Below, one piece after another: positions 24,223-32,129 of a stretch of DNA of 64,000 bases (position 1 is its first letter; each line of letters starts with the position of its first letter). The translations under genes and the position numbers were made by a program. The DNA lies in NCBI GenBank assembly GCA_036381435.1, contig DASVCW010000029.1, forward strand, positions 15,838 through 79,837. The letters run 5' to 3'. The stretch comes from Fodinibius sp036381435 (GTDB taxonomy: Bacteria; Bacteroidota; Rhodothermia; Balneolales; Balneolaceae). Under the pieces are notes generated by a model. It was not told where the DNA came from. It worked only from the letters and a program-made list of their open reading frames with translations, and did no database searches.

Positions 24223-24789
24223 TCAGGATGAATACGGCCAGAATTTTTCTTTCTCGCCATTTTCCCAGGCTTGTCTTACTTCTTCCTTACCCAAATTCCA
24301 ATCAAAACGAATTCTTTGATTGATTTCCCGCAGGTCTTGTATCAGTTCATGAGTTGAAGGGCGTCCTGTATACCAATAGCCATTATATATCTTAAAGATT
24401 TTCAATCCCGGTTCCAGAATTAGCACATGAGGGATCATCGGGTTATGCCGGGGATCGGTATATTCTGTAATATCTAAATCCTGTTGAACCTTTCGCTCCG
24501 GATCACCTAAAAAAGTCCACTGCGCTCCAAGAGCTTTTTTAAACTCCAGCAGTTCCAGTTTTTTATCTGTGGTGATGGTAACTAATTCAGTATAGCTTAC
24601 CTCCAGTTCGGGATAAAAATCGACCAGCTTTCTGTGAAACCGGTGCTCTTTTGGACAAAAGTGTCCGCGGGAGAGGGTTATAATCATTGGGCTGGATCCC
24701 TGTAGGTCAGATAGCTTTTTAAGTTTACCCTTATGATCTTTCAGTTCATAGTCAGGAAAAGGTGAATTGGGTTTGATATCTACTCTCAT
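24223..24789 (-). CDS. Redoxin-domain (peroxiredoxin-like) protein
   Basis: 188 residues with a thioredoxin-like fold pattern (FPDYELKDHKGKLKKLSDL, then MIITLSRGHFCPKEH). The cysteine in the RGHFCP segment sits where AhpC/TSA proteins carry the peroxidatic Cys, though the usual P-x-x-x-(T/S)-x-x-C motif is altered. No second conserved Cys is seen. The C-terminal part (RFDWNLGKEEVRQAW) is not typical of peroxiredoxins. Cytoplasmic; peroxide or thiol chemistry is inferred. Confidence 0.7.
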   Translation of the reverse strand: MRVDIKPNSPFPDYELKDHKGKLKKLSDLQGSSPMIITLSRGHFCPKEHRFHRKLVDFYPELEVSYTELVTITTDKKLELLEFKKALGAQWTFLGDPERKVQQDLDITEYTDPRHNPMIPHVLILEPGLKIFKIYNGYWYTGRPSTHELIQDLREINQRIRFDWNLGKEEVRQAWENGEKEKFWPYSS

Positions 24790-24863
24790 GATATTTTTAA
24801 ATTAAAAGATGATTAGCGTATTGAACAGTTAAAGTAACTTTTGTAAACCATATTCACTCTTTT

Positions 24864-25341
24864 TTAGGTCATTTTTGCAAAGTGGGTATACGTCTTTCCC
24901 GTCACCTTTTTATAACTTTCCAAATCGGCGGCAGCATAAATACTAAGTGCCGGAAGAAATGTAATCTGGATAATGGGCAGGATTCCAACGTGGCGACTAC
25001 CTAAGCTAATGATGGGCATGCTGGAATTATATTTCCAGAGGCCTTATATAGACGGCCATCCATTCCAGGAAAACGGCGGCAACGAAACTGATAAGCAGCA
25101 ACATGATATAGCCTGTAACATTCGGTTTGAAAAAATGAACGGAGGGTACGAGCAGGGTTGTAACTTTCCACAGCCCCAGCACAATTAAAATATCTCCGAA
25201 TACAGCTGTCCACATCCATAGAGTTGCCTTCCAAAACGACCAGCTCCACATATTATAGAACCAGATACACTGGGTGAATTCCCAGGTCATATTTAAAATA
25301 AAAGCCCAGAGGATGATATTTGTCAGCTTGTTATTTCTCAT
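24864..25341 (-). pseudogene. Small four-helix membrane protein gene with a +1 frameshift
   Basis: The first frame gives MRNNKLTNIILWAFILNMTW through EWMAVYIRPLEI and stops at 25027. A different frame just before that stop continues WKYNSSMPIISLGS, PIIQITFLPALS and KKVTGKTYTHFAKMT to a stop at 24864-24866. The continuation has the hydrophobic and WxY...MP pattern expected of the same protein, so one inserted base near 25035-25042 most likely split it. Function unknown. Confidence 0.6.
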
Positions 25342-25395
25342 TGTTAACCTTCTCTGGTAGTGATTCTATCGCTTCAAGCCATGGAATCACTTTTA

Positions 25396-26019
25396 TTACT
25401 TCACTGCTCGTCCCATAATATGAGGCCCCACCACCGGCAGTGAAAGCCGGAAATGTTCTATTTCTACATAATCAAACCCTGCGTTTTCTATTGCTTCCCA
25501 TGTTTCACGATCGGGATGGCAACCATCAGCCATGTGTTTCCAGAGTGGTTCAACCCAACGCTGGGCTTTTCGCAATGAAGTTCCCTCGGGTGCAGCAACA
25601 TGTTCCATGAATAAAAATTGTCCGCCCGGTTTAAGTACTCTTTTTATTTCTGAAAGAGTATCATCCGGATTATCTACCGAACAGAGAACTAAGGTACTTA
25701 CAACAGCATCAACACTGTCATCAGACAGTGGAATATTTTCCGCTGTTCCGGTTATAATTTCTATTTCCTGCTTAAACTGTTTCGCTTTTTCTTTAAGATA
25801 ATGTTGCATGAAGGGACTTGGCTCCAGACCGATCAGGGAAATATCTTTTGGGTAGTATTCCAGATTGGCTCCGGTTCCGGGACCAATTTCTAACACACGT
25901 CCTGAAACATCTAACAGCAAGCTTCTTTTTCGCTCATTCACCTTTTCATTATAGCGTTCGCTGCCTTTATGCAACAGCCATGCATTGAGGCGGGAAGTAA
26001 ATCCGGTATGTTTTGTCAT
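25396..26019 (-). CDS. Class I SAM-dependent methyltransferase
   Basis: 207 residues with motif I VLEIGPGTGANLEYY, an acidic residue after strand 2 (GLEPSPFM), motif II DAVVSTLVLCSVDN and the post-motif PGGQFLFMEHVA. This is the UbiE/Methyltransf_11 type. It ends with WEAIENAGF and a substrate-side segment FRLSLPVVGPHIMG. Thiol or lipid methylation has been reported for related stand-alone enzymes, but the substrate cannot be read here. Its neighbours are the damaged membrane-protein gene and the permease at 26128. Confidence 0.85.
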   Translation of the reverse strand: MTKHTGFTSRLNAWLLHKGSERYNEKVNERKRSLLLDVSGRVLEIGPGTGANLEYYPKDISLIGLEPSPFMQHYLKEKAKQFKQEIEIITGTAENIPLSDDSVDAVVSTLVLCSVDNPDDTLSEIKRVLKPGGQFLFMEHVAAPEGTSLRKAQRWVEPLWKHMADGCHPDRETWEAIENAGFDYVEIEHFRLSLPVVGPHIMGRAVK

Positions 26020-26127
26020 ATGGTAGATTAAAAAGTAGTTGTGTTTAAACAGTTATAAGTACAGAAGTAAGAATGCAGGAGCCGGAATTCAGAAATTAGC
26101 AATTCTGACTCCTGGCTTCTTTATTAC

Positions 26128-27369
26128 TTATATAAACAATTTCATCAACAAACCAACAGCCAGCCAGAGGTATGAAAGCCAGGCCAGGTATTTTAGTATA
26201 ATTTCCAGTCTTGTTTTATCACTTTTATGCTTGTGGCCTTCTCCGTGTTTTTGAGAACGAAAATTTAGCCATACCAGTACGGCCGTAATTAATAAAAATA
26301 CCAGATTAAGATAAAAGGTATAGTTTATTTTGAAATGATCCTGCATAGCAAAACTTTTACCTGTACCCGTGGGCAGGATACCTGCTAAGTCAAAGCCGTA
26401 ATAGAGGATCAGGGCTGAGAGAACCAGCGAGAACAGCAGTGTTACAAGTATGTAGAGCGACATTTTCCAGCCATAATATTTGGCATTGATTCTCAGCACG
26501 GGGAATACCACCAAATCGCTGAAAATAAAAGTCATCACCCCGGCAAAACTGACTCCGTTTTCATACAAAACCGCGGCCAATGGTATGTTTCCCATTGAAC
26601 CGATAAACGTAAAAAAGGCAACGATGGGTCCTATAAGCACATGTTCTAACAGTTGAAGAAAAGTATAGTTAGCATTTTGGCTTGTTCCGATAAAAAGTGT
26701 TTCAAAAAATGAGTTAGGTACAAATACTGCAACAATACCGGCTACCGTAAAACCAATGGAAACATCTTTCCATACCATGTTCCATTCCATCAGGTATTGT
26801 TTACCAACGCGGTTCCAGGCTTCAGGTTTTTTAAGTTTTTCTTTCCAGTCTGTTTGCTTCTCTTCTGTGGAACCTTGTTGTTCCTGGTCGAGTTTCTGTC
26901 TGGTTTTTTTAATGAGGTTTTCGGGATAGGTGGCCTTTACAAATACCCACATAAACAGGATGAGCAAAATGCCGCCGATATATTCGGCTGCCATAAACTG
27001 CCATCCCAGGAAGATGAAAATTACGATACCAAGCTCTATTACAAGATTTGTAGAAGCGAGCAAAAAAGCTAAAGAAGGAATAAAGCTCGCCCCTTTTTTG
27101 AAAAGTGAACGTGTAGTTGCGAGAGCGGCAAAACTGCATGAACTGGAAATAAAACCAAAAAAGGTGCCAAGTCCCATGCTTTTTGCATCCGTTTCACCCA
27201 TCGACTTCCGCATTCGCTCCCGGGTTACAAAAACCTGAATCATACTGCTTACGAAGTACCCTAAGATAAATGCCCATAAAGCCATCCAGAAAAAGCCTAA
27301 GGAAGTAAGGGCGGCTTGGTGCCAGCTTTCAAGAAAGCCGGAAGGCTGTGTTTGCAGCAGGAGAAACAT
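26128..27369 (-). CDS. ArsP/DUF318-type permease
   Basis: A 413-residue membrane protein with eight to ten helices in two halves, joined by a charged cytoplasmic loop (about 165-195, KKTRQKLDQEQQ...). The first half has GTFFGFISSSCSFAALA, the S-x-x-x-C-S motif of this permease family, whose members export trivalent organoarsenicals or, in other clades, copper/zinc-type metals. The tail HGEGHKHKSDK is histidine-rich. Context with a Hg-type MerR cluster supports metal or metalloid export, but the substrate is inferred. Confidence 0.82.
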   Translation of the reverse strand: MFLLLQTQPSGFLESWHQAALTSLGFFWMALWAFILGYFVSSMIQVFVTRERMRKSMGETDAKSMGLGTFFGFISSSCSFAALATTRSLFKKGASFIPSLAFLLASTNLVIELGIVIFIFLGWQFMAAEYIGGILLILFMWVFVKATYPENLIKKTRQKLDQEQQGSTEEKQTDWKEKLKKPEAWNRVGKQYLMEWNMVWKDVSIGFTVAGIVAVFVPNSFFETLFIGTSQNANYTFLQLLEHVLIGPIVAFFTFIGSMGNIPLAAVLYENGVSFAGVMTFIFSDLVVFPVLRINAKYYGWKMSLYILVTLLFSLVLSALILYYGFDLAGILPTGTGKSFAMQDHFKINYTFYLNLVFLLITAVLVWLNFRSQKHGEGHKHKSDKTRLEIILKYLAWLSYLWLAVGLLMKLFI

Positions 27370-27414
27370 AAGAGCAAGCGGTTAGATAAATAGTTGCTAA
27401 AACTAACGCAATCA

Positions 27415-27664
27415 ATGATTTCTCCGTTTCTGAACGCCGTTCTCGGCGTTTTGTTGATCGGCATTTTTGCAATTGAACGATATCAGACCTTTGTTGGTAA
27501 TGAAAAGTTCCTGAAATCAATGATTCCCCATCATTCCCATGGCCATTCATATATGTACGGAAGCTTCGATTACCGATCCTGAAATTGAAAAGCTCTGCGA
27601 TGAAATTATAAAAGCTCAGAGGCAAGAGATCAGGCGGATGAAAGAGATTATGGGGAAATATTAA
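27415..27664 (+). pseudogene. DUF305 protein remnant with a frameshift
   Basis: Frame one gives MISPFLNAVLGVLLIGIF, then NEKFLKSMIPHHS, the metal-binding HH motif of DUF305. After CCC at 27536-27538 a second frame gives AIHICTEASITDPEIEKLCD, continuing to MKEIMGKY and a stop. Removing one C restores HSMAIHICTEAS, the expected pattern. It has only one membrane segment before the DUF305 core and lacks the longer N-terminus I would expect. DUF305 proteins are often copper-associated. Confidence 0.65.
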
Positions 27665-28050
27665 TTAAAACCAGTAGTGCCCAAAACTTTTTTAAAAAAT
27701 AGAAAAATAGATTCATTTAAGCCTTTAAAGGCACTCTTTAGAGTTATGCCACATTCAGACCCCTTGCCATTTCCTAAATCATCTTGTTCATTTTCTTTGT
27801 TTGCCCAAAGTTGATCCTTCGGCAAGCTCAGGACAGGCTACCCAAAAGAAAGGGCACTTTTTCTAAGGTGTTTTTTGTCCCGAAGCTGTCGGGATTGACA
27901 AAATCTACAAAAACCGTCCCGAATGGTCGGGACTACACTGATGAAAAAGGTAGCAAAAACATTCTCATAAAATTATGATTTTCTCTTGTCTGTACGTACC
28001 ATTTTTTCAACCTTTAGGACACTATCGGATTAAAACCTTTAAATGAGTTT
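27665..28050. repeat. Intergenic repeat region with GTCCCGA/TCGGGAC hairpins
   Basis: It contains CTTCGGCAAGCTCAGGACAG (about 27818-27837), TGTCCCGAAGCTGTCGGGAT (about 27876-27895) and CGTCCCGAATGGTCGGGAC (27915-27933). These are hairpins and a direct-repeat word often seen scattered in genomes of this type. The 64-codon frame across it translates repeat sequence and I do not treat it as a gene. Confidence 0.5.
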
Positions 28051-29145
28051 TTATTCATCTGTAAGCTGAACCAATTCCATCTGCTCAAGCAATACCGTTC
28101 CGTTTCCTTCAAGCTTAAGGCCTACCTGTCCCGCTTCGGGTGCATCGCCATGGCCGTGAACTACCATCTGTTTATCAACATAGCCGCGAAAATGGGTCCC
28201 GCTGCCAACAACACGTACAAACAAGGGTTTTGAAACATCGGTTTGGCCTTCTGCAAACACTTCCGGTTGTCCTTCAATCATTCGTCCCTGTTGAACAGTG
28301 CCATCAGAGGAGACAGATACATAGTCATAATTAGCGCTGTCTTGTACATGATTGACGAGCGTAATGGTTCCGTTAAAAGCTGACACGTCCAACCGATAAT
28401 CTACCTGCACGTTTTGATAATTTTCGTGGGTGACAAAGAACCCGTTAAGATTATCACCTGATAACCGAAGGGCATAAGAACCGGAATCAGTTTGAACAGC
28501 TTCAGCATTTAACTGTCCGGCACTGCCACTGATAAAATGAAAATTATTTTGCAGCGCCTGTACAGCGCCGTTCTCTATTTCCCAGATCCAGTCGCCGTTT
28601 TCATTTACGTTAAAAGCAGTTGGAACTGTTTCATTTTGTGAAGATTCATCAAAATCTGTTTGTTCAGTATCTTCAACTTGAGCTGCCTGTACACCCACTC
28701 CGTGTTTAAATACCATTTTTGCTCCGTTATCGCCGGTTTGGAAGAGAAGAAACAGTCCGATAAACGAGAGGGCAAAAAAACCGAGATGCAACTTCCGGTG
28801 ATGCTTTGCCGGTACTTTCCAGGTAGCCAGAATACGGGCTAAAGCATAGATTCCATAAAACCAGACGGTCCACCAGGCCCAGTCGGCATGAGTGTTTAGT
28901 ACCGTCTGTGCTTCTGCCGGCAAAAACACACTATTAGCAGCGGCTTTACCGGTGAAATAGACCCCAACGGCAGCAACTGCTCCAATTCCATAGAGGAATG
29001 CTGTTGCTTCTTCTGTCCACCATTTTTGTTCTTTGGGAAGGAAAAAAGAGATAAAATCAAACAGTATAGCAACTGCTAAAATAGCAAGGGGAAAGTGTAC
29101 CAGCATCGGGTGAACACTCGGCGCCCATTCAGGTATTAGTTCCAT
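28051..29145 (-). CDS. DUF2231 membrane protein fused to a beta-rich domain
   Basis: 364 residues. The first 150 or so form a four-helix DUF2231 domain (HPMLVHFPLAILAVAILFD, then NTHADWAWWTVWFYG), a family seen with heme- or copper-linked membrane systems. A short linker rich in Gln/Asp/Glu leads to a beta-rich domain (about 195-360) resembling a concanavalin/LamG-like sandwich (GDWIWEIENGAVQALQ ... MVVHGHGDAPEAGQVGLK). Outward orientation of the second domain is inferred. It is the most distal gene of the copper-island minus-strand run. Confidence 0.7.
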   Translation of the reverse strand: MELIPEWAPSVHPMLVHFPLAILAVAILFDFISFFLPKEQKWWTEEATAFLYGIGAVAAVGVYFTGKAAANSVFLPAEAQTVLNTHADWAWWTVWFYGIYALARILATWKVPAKHHRKLHLGFFALSFIGLFLLFQTGDNGAKMVFKHGVGVQAAQVEDTEQTDFDESSQNETVPTAFNVNENGDWIWEIENGAVQALQNNFHFISGSAGQLNAEAVQTDSGSYALRLSGDNLNGFFVTHENYQNVQVDYRLDVSAFNGTITLVNHVQDSANYDYVSVSSDGTVQQGRMIEGQPEVFAEGQTDVSKPLFVRVVGSGTHFRGYVDKQMVVHGHGDAPEAGQVGLKLEGNGTVLLEQMELVQLTDE

Positions 29146-29240
29146 AATTTACTCCAACGTACTTTGTTTAGGGTTGAAAGCGGCAGGCCGGTATCACCGA
29201 GCCTGTCGCCGAAGTTTCAAACAAGGGCGGAGTAATCAAG

Positions 29241-29636
29241 TCAGCCCTCATTTTTATTCATTTTGTGATCGTCATTTTTGTTCTTTTGCATGTGATGCAT
29301 ATCCATATTGTGGTGCATGTTCATATCCATACTGTCTTGCTTCATATGCTTCATGCACATTTGCATACAGTTAGACATGTTGCCATCCATCATTCCGTGC
29401 ATGCCGGACATCATGGTACTGTCGCCATGCATATTTTGCATCATCATACGCATCATCATCTGACGCATCTGAGGATTGTTCATCATCTTTTCCATCATAG
29501 CTTGCATGGTAGAATCCGACATCATTTCCATTTGATGATAGATATCTTCTGTCTGATTATTCTGTTGCTGAGCCTGAACCGGCTGAGCAAAAAACAGGGC
29601 CGTTACAAGTGCGCTTAGTGTGAGTAGTCGTTTCAT
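29241..29636 (-). CDS. Periplasmic Met/His-rich metal-binding protein
   Basis: 131 residues with a signal peptide cut after AQPVQA. The mature protein is packed with Met and His (MMSDSTMQAMMEKMMNN, DMNMHHNMDMHHMQKN) and has two isolated Cys. Methionine-rich stretches favour Cu(I) and His favours Cu(II), so periplasmic copper storage or delivery to the Cus pump is likely. No catalytic domain. It is part of the run that includes the DUF3347 and CusB genes. Confidence 0.75.
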   Translation of the reverse strand: MKRLLTLSALVTALFFAQPVQAQQQNNQTEDIYHQMEMMSDSTMQAMMEKMMNNPQMRQMMMRMMMQNMHGDSTMMSGMHGMMDGNMSNCMQMCMKHMKQDSMDMNMHHNMDMHHMQKNKNDDHKMNKNEG

Positions 29637-29679
29637 AATGAATCACCTTTTTGGTTTTAAGTTATAGTTGTAATCACTC

Positions 29680-30201
29680 TTAATTATTGGGATTTATTTC
29701 TTTCCTGGTTTCTCCGCATCCCGGCATCATCTGTCCCAGATAAGGGTTAACAATTTTTTCCTGATCACTAATCCAATGAGCACCACCGTTAGCTGCCATT
29801 GGGCAGTATTGAATGTAAAGGGTCTTGCCTTCATAGCCTTGATTCTTCAATGCTTTGGCCAGCAGGGCTGAGATATCTTTAAATGCCGATCTTAGTTCAC
29901 CGATATCATCAGTTTGTACGCCTTTATTAACAGTTTTAATCATTGCAGAATGATGCTGTAGATGCTTTTGTGCATGTTCTTCGTGATTTTTCATTTCGCT
30001 GTTTTCCATAGCTTCTTCTCTGAATTCAATCAGAGAAGACTTGGCATTATCAAAATTATCGTCAGCCAGTGCATTTTTAACATTCATATAATGGCTGACT
30101 AATTTTGAAAGATGTTCCCGATGTTGATGTTCCTGGGCCCATCCGGTTACAGCCGAAATCGAAAACAATGTTATTAGTAAAAGTGATTTGAGAAGTGTCA
30201 T
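29680..30201 (-). CDS. Secreted DUF3347 protein
   Basis: 173 residues with a signal peptide ending near SAVTGWA. The DUF3347 pattern is clear: SHYMNVKNALADDNFDNA at the start and YIQYCPMAANGGAHWISD then NPYLGQMMPGCGE at the end, with Cys, Met and His placed to bind copper. The same domain closes the CusB-like protein directly upstream, so the two may share or exchange metal. The gap is 26 bp, consistent with one operon. Confidence 0.85.
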   Translation of the reverse strand: MTLLKSLLLITLFSISAVTGWAQEHQHREHLSKLVSHYMNVKNALADDNFDNAKSSLIEFREEAMENSEMKNHEEHAQKHLQHHSAMIKTVNKGVQTDDIGELRSAFKDISALLAKALKNQGYEGKTLYIQYCPMAANGGAHWISDQEKIVNPYLGQMMPGCGETRKEINPNN

Positions 30202-30227
30202 AATTGATCTTTTTGTTTGGTTAATGG

Positions 30228-32081
30228 CTAAAGTTCTTTAGTAATTTCCCCGCATCCCGGCATTTCTTGTCCCAGATAAGGGTTTATGATTTTTTCCTGT
30301 CCACTGACCCAATAAGCACCTTCTCCATCAAGAGCCATAGGGCAAAACTGTACGTATAGAGAACGCTCAACTCCAAAAGTAGTCAGCGTTTCAGCCAGTG
30401 CCCCGGAAAGAAGGGCAAACTGTTTACGGAATTCCTCAAGGCCTTCTGCCTGTTCTACAGCCTCAATATGTTTTTTCAGGGCGCTTAAGTGGGTCATCCA
30501 GACTTCCATTTGTTGATTGTCTTTAATCAAACTCATATCAACAGCAGATAATGCTTCTTTCATGGCATTTACACCGGATGAAGCCGTTTGTAAATCATCC
30601 TGAGTCAGCGCATTTTTTACTTTTAAATAGGCATCGACCAGTTGATCAAGCTGCTTTATGAAAGCATCAGGAACTTCTTTTTTGTCAATACTTGCATTCC
30701 CTGATTCAGAAACTTTTTGAGATGACTGTCCCATCTTCATTTTTGGGCTGCTGTTCTCCATATCGCCCATGTTCATCCCGGGCATGCCGGGCATTCTCGG
30801 AGCACCGCCGCTTCCGGGATCGCGGTTCATCATACTCAATTTACCGGCCAACTGGGCGGCAGCGTCTATCATAAAGTTACCCTGAACAACTACAGATTCA
30901 CCTTCTTTAAGGCCTTCTATCACTACATAATTGTCACCTACTCTGGGCCCTAAAACAACCTCGCGGGCCGCAAACATAGGTTGAGCAGCACCGGGAACTT
31001 TTACATAGACAATGGATCGTTTGCCCGTCCACATCACAGCACTCCGCGGTATCTGGAGTGTGGGTTGACCTTCATAAAGTGCAGCTGAAACAATCCCCTT
31101 CGCCAGCATATTCGGCTTCAGCAATCCATCCTCATTGGCAACTTCTGTACGCACTGTTATCGTTCTATGTTTTTCACCAACAATGGGATCGATATAAGTT
31201 ACCTCTGCTTCAAATGTCTGCCCGGGATAGGCCGTAACCGTAAAATTAACTTTATCGCCCGTATCCATCCCCATAATATCGTTTTCATAGGCTTGAAAAA
31301 GCACCCAAACGCTTGACAAATCTGCCATTTTAAGCAAGGGTTGGCCGGGTGTGATATAATCGCCTGTTGCAATATTCAAATCTAAAACATAACCGCTTTG
31401 GTTGGCACGAATGATAAAGTTGGTTTGGGGTTCACCCGCCTGGATGATAGCATCAATCTGCTGTTCAGACAGTTCCCAATTTTCAAGCTTTTGACGTGCA
31501 GAGCGATATAAAACAGGATTTGATTCCCGTCTGCGATAGGCCTCAAGCAGCTCTTTTTGAGCCGTAATTAATTCCGGAGCATATACTGAAGCCAGCTTGT
31601 CGCCTTTTTCTATATAAGCGCCTGTAAAATTCACATACAGCTCTTCAATGCGCCCCGGAAAGTAAGCCGGTATTACACTGATTTTTCGTTCATCCACCGC
31701 AACTTTACCGGGCATACGAATCCGATTGACTGCTTCTGCGCTGACAACCTGGGCTGTAGCAACATCAGCCAGTTTCATAGCAACGGGGGTCATTGTCAGT
31801 GCTTGCGGATTCTCCGGCTGTCCCGATTCCGAACTTTCGACAGGTATTAATTCCATCCCGCAGATCGGGCAGTTGCCGGGCTCACTTTTGCGTATCTGAG
31901 GGTGCATACTACATGTATAGACAATATTTCCCTCTTCATCGGTGTGAGTCTCGGCTATATGCCGCTCCATATTGACAGTTTCAGCAGAAGATCCGCCGAA
32001 AAACAACCATCCCAGCAGGAGGCCGGTTAACAGCAATCCACTTATTTTGGCTATTTGTTTGAAGTTGATTTGTGTTTTCAT
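30228..32081 (-). CDS. CusB-type metal efflux adaptor with N-terminal heavy-metal-binding and C-terminal DUF3347 domains
   Basis: 617 residues. One membrane anchor (about 10-28) is followed by a heavy-metal-binding motif (YTCSMHPQIRKSEPGNCPIC, about 54-73) and then the CusB-like adaptor core: first beta-barrel and lipoyl pieces around 120-165, a short helical hairpin, and AVMWTGKRSIVYVKVP before a flexible Met-rich linker (PRMPGMPGMNMGD). The DUF3347 domain follows (VDAYLKVKNALTQDDL ... VQFCPMALDGEGAYWVS). It connects the CusA pump to the TolC-like channel and takes metal from the periplasm. Confidence 0.9.
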   Translation of the reverse strand: MKTQINFKQIAKISGLLLTGLLLGWLFFGGSSAETVNMERHIAETHTDEEGNIVYTCSMHPQIRKSEPGNCPICGMELIPVESSESGQPENPQALTMTPVAMKLADVATAQVVSAEAVNRIRMPGKVAVDERKISVIPAYFPGRIEELYVNFTGAYIEKGDKLASVYAPELITAQKELLEAYRRRESNPVLYRSARQKLENWELSEQQIDAIIQAGEPQTNFIIRANQSGYVLDLNIATGDYITPGQPLLKMADLSSVWVLFQAYENDIMGMDTGDKVNFTVTAYPGQTFEAEVTYIDPIVGEKHRTITVRTEVANEDGLLKPNMLAKGIVSAALYEGQPTLQIPRSAVMWTGKRSIVYVKVPGAAQPMFAAREVVLGPRVGDNYVVIEGLKEGESVVVQGNFMIDAAAQLAGKLSMMNRDPGSGGAPRMPGMPGMNMGDMENSSPKMKMGQSSQKVSESGNASIDKKEVPDAFIKQLDQLVDAYLKVKNALTQDDLQTASSGVNAMKEALSAVDMSLIKDNQQMEVWMTHLSALKKHIEAVEQAEGLEEFRKQFALLSGALAETLTTFGVERSLYVQFCPMALDGEGAYWVSGQEKIINPYLGQEMPGCGEITKEL

Positions 32082-32129
32082 GATTAAAGTGTCATTGGTT
32101 GGGACGTAGCATGCTACGTCCTTATATGA

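Noticed and set aside
25001..25249. 82-codon minus-strand frame with several Cys
   Set aside because: Shadow of the membrane-protein gene at 24864-25341 in another frame.
27784..27978. 64-codon frame between the DUF305 remnant and the DUF2231 gene
   Set aside because: It reads through dispersed repeat words and matches no protein pattern.
29265..29618. 117-codon plus-strand frame, very rich in His
   Set aside because: It is the antisense of the Met/His-rich gene; CAT and ATG codons mirror each other, which creates a His-rich frame.
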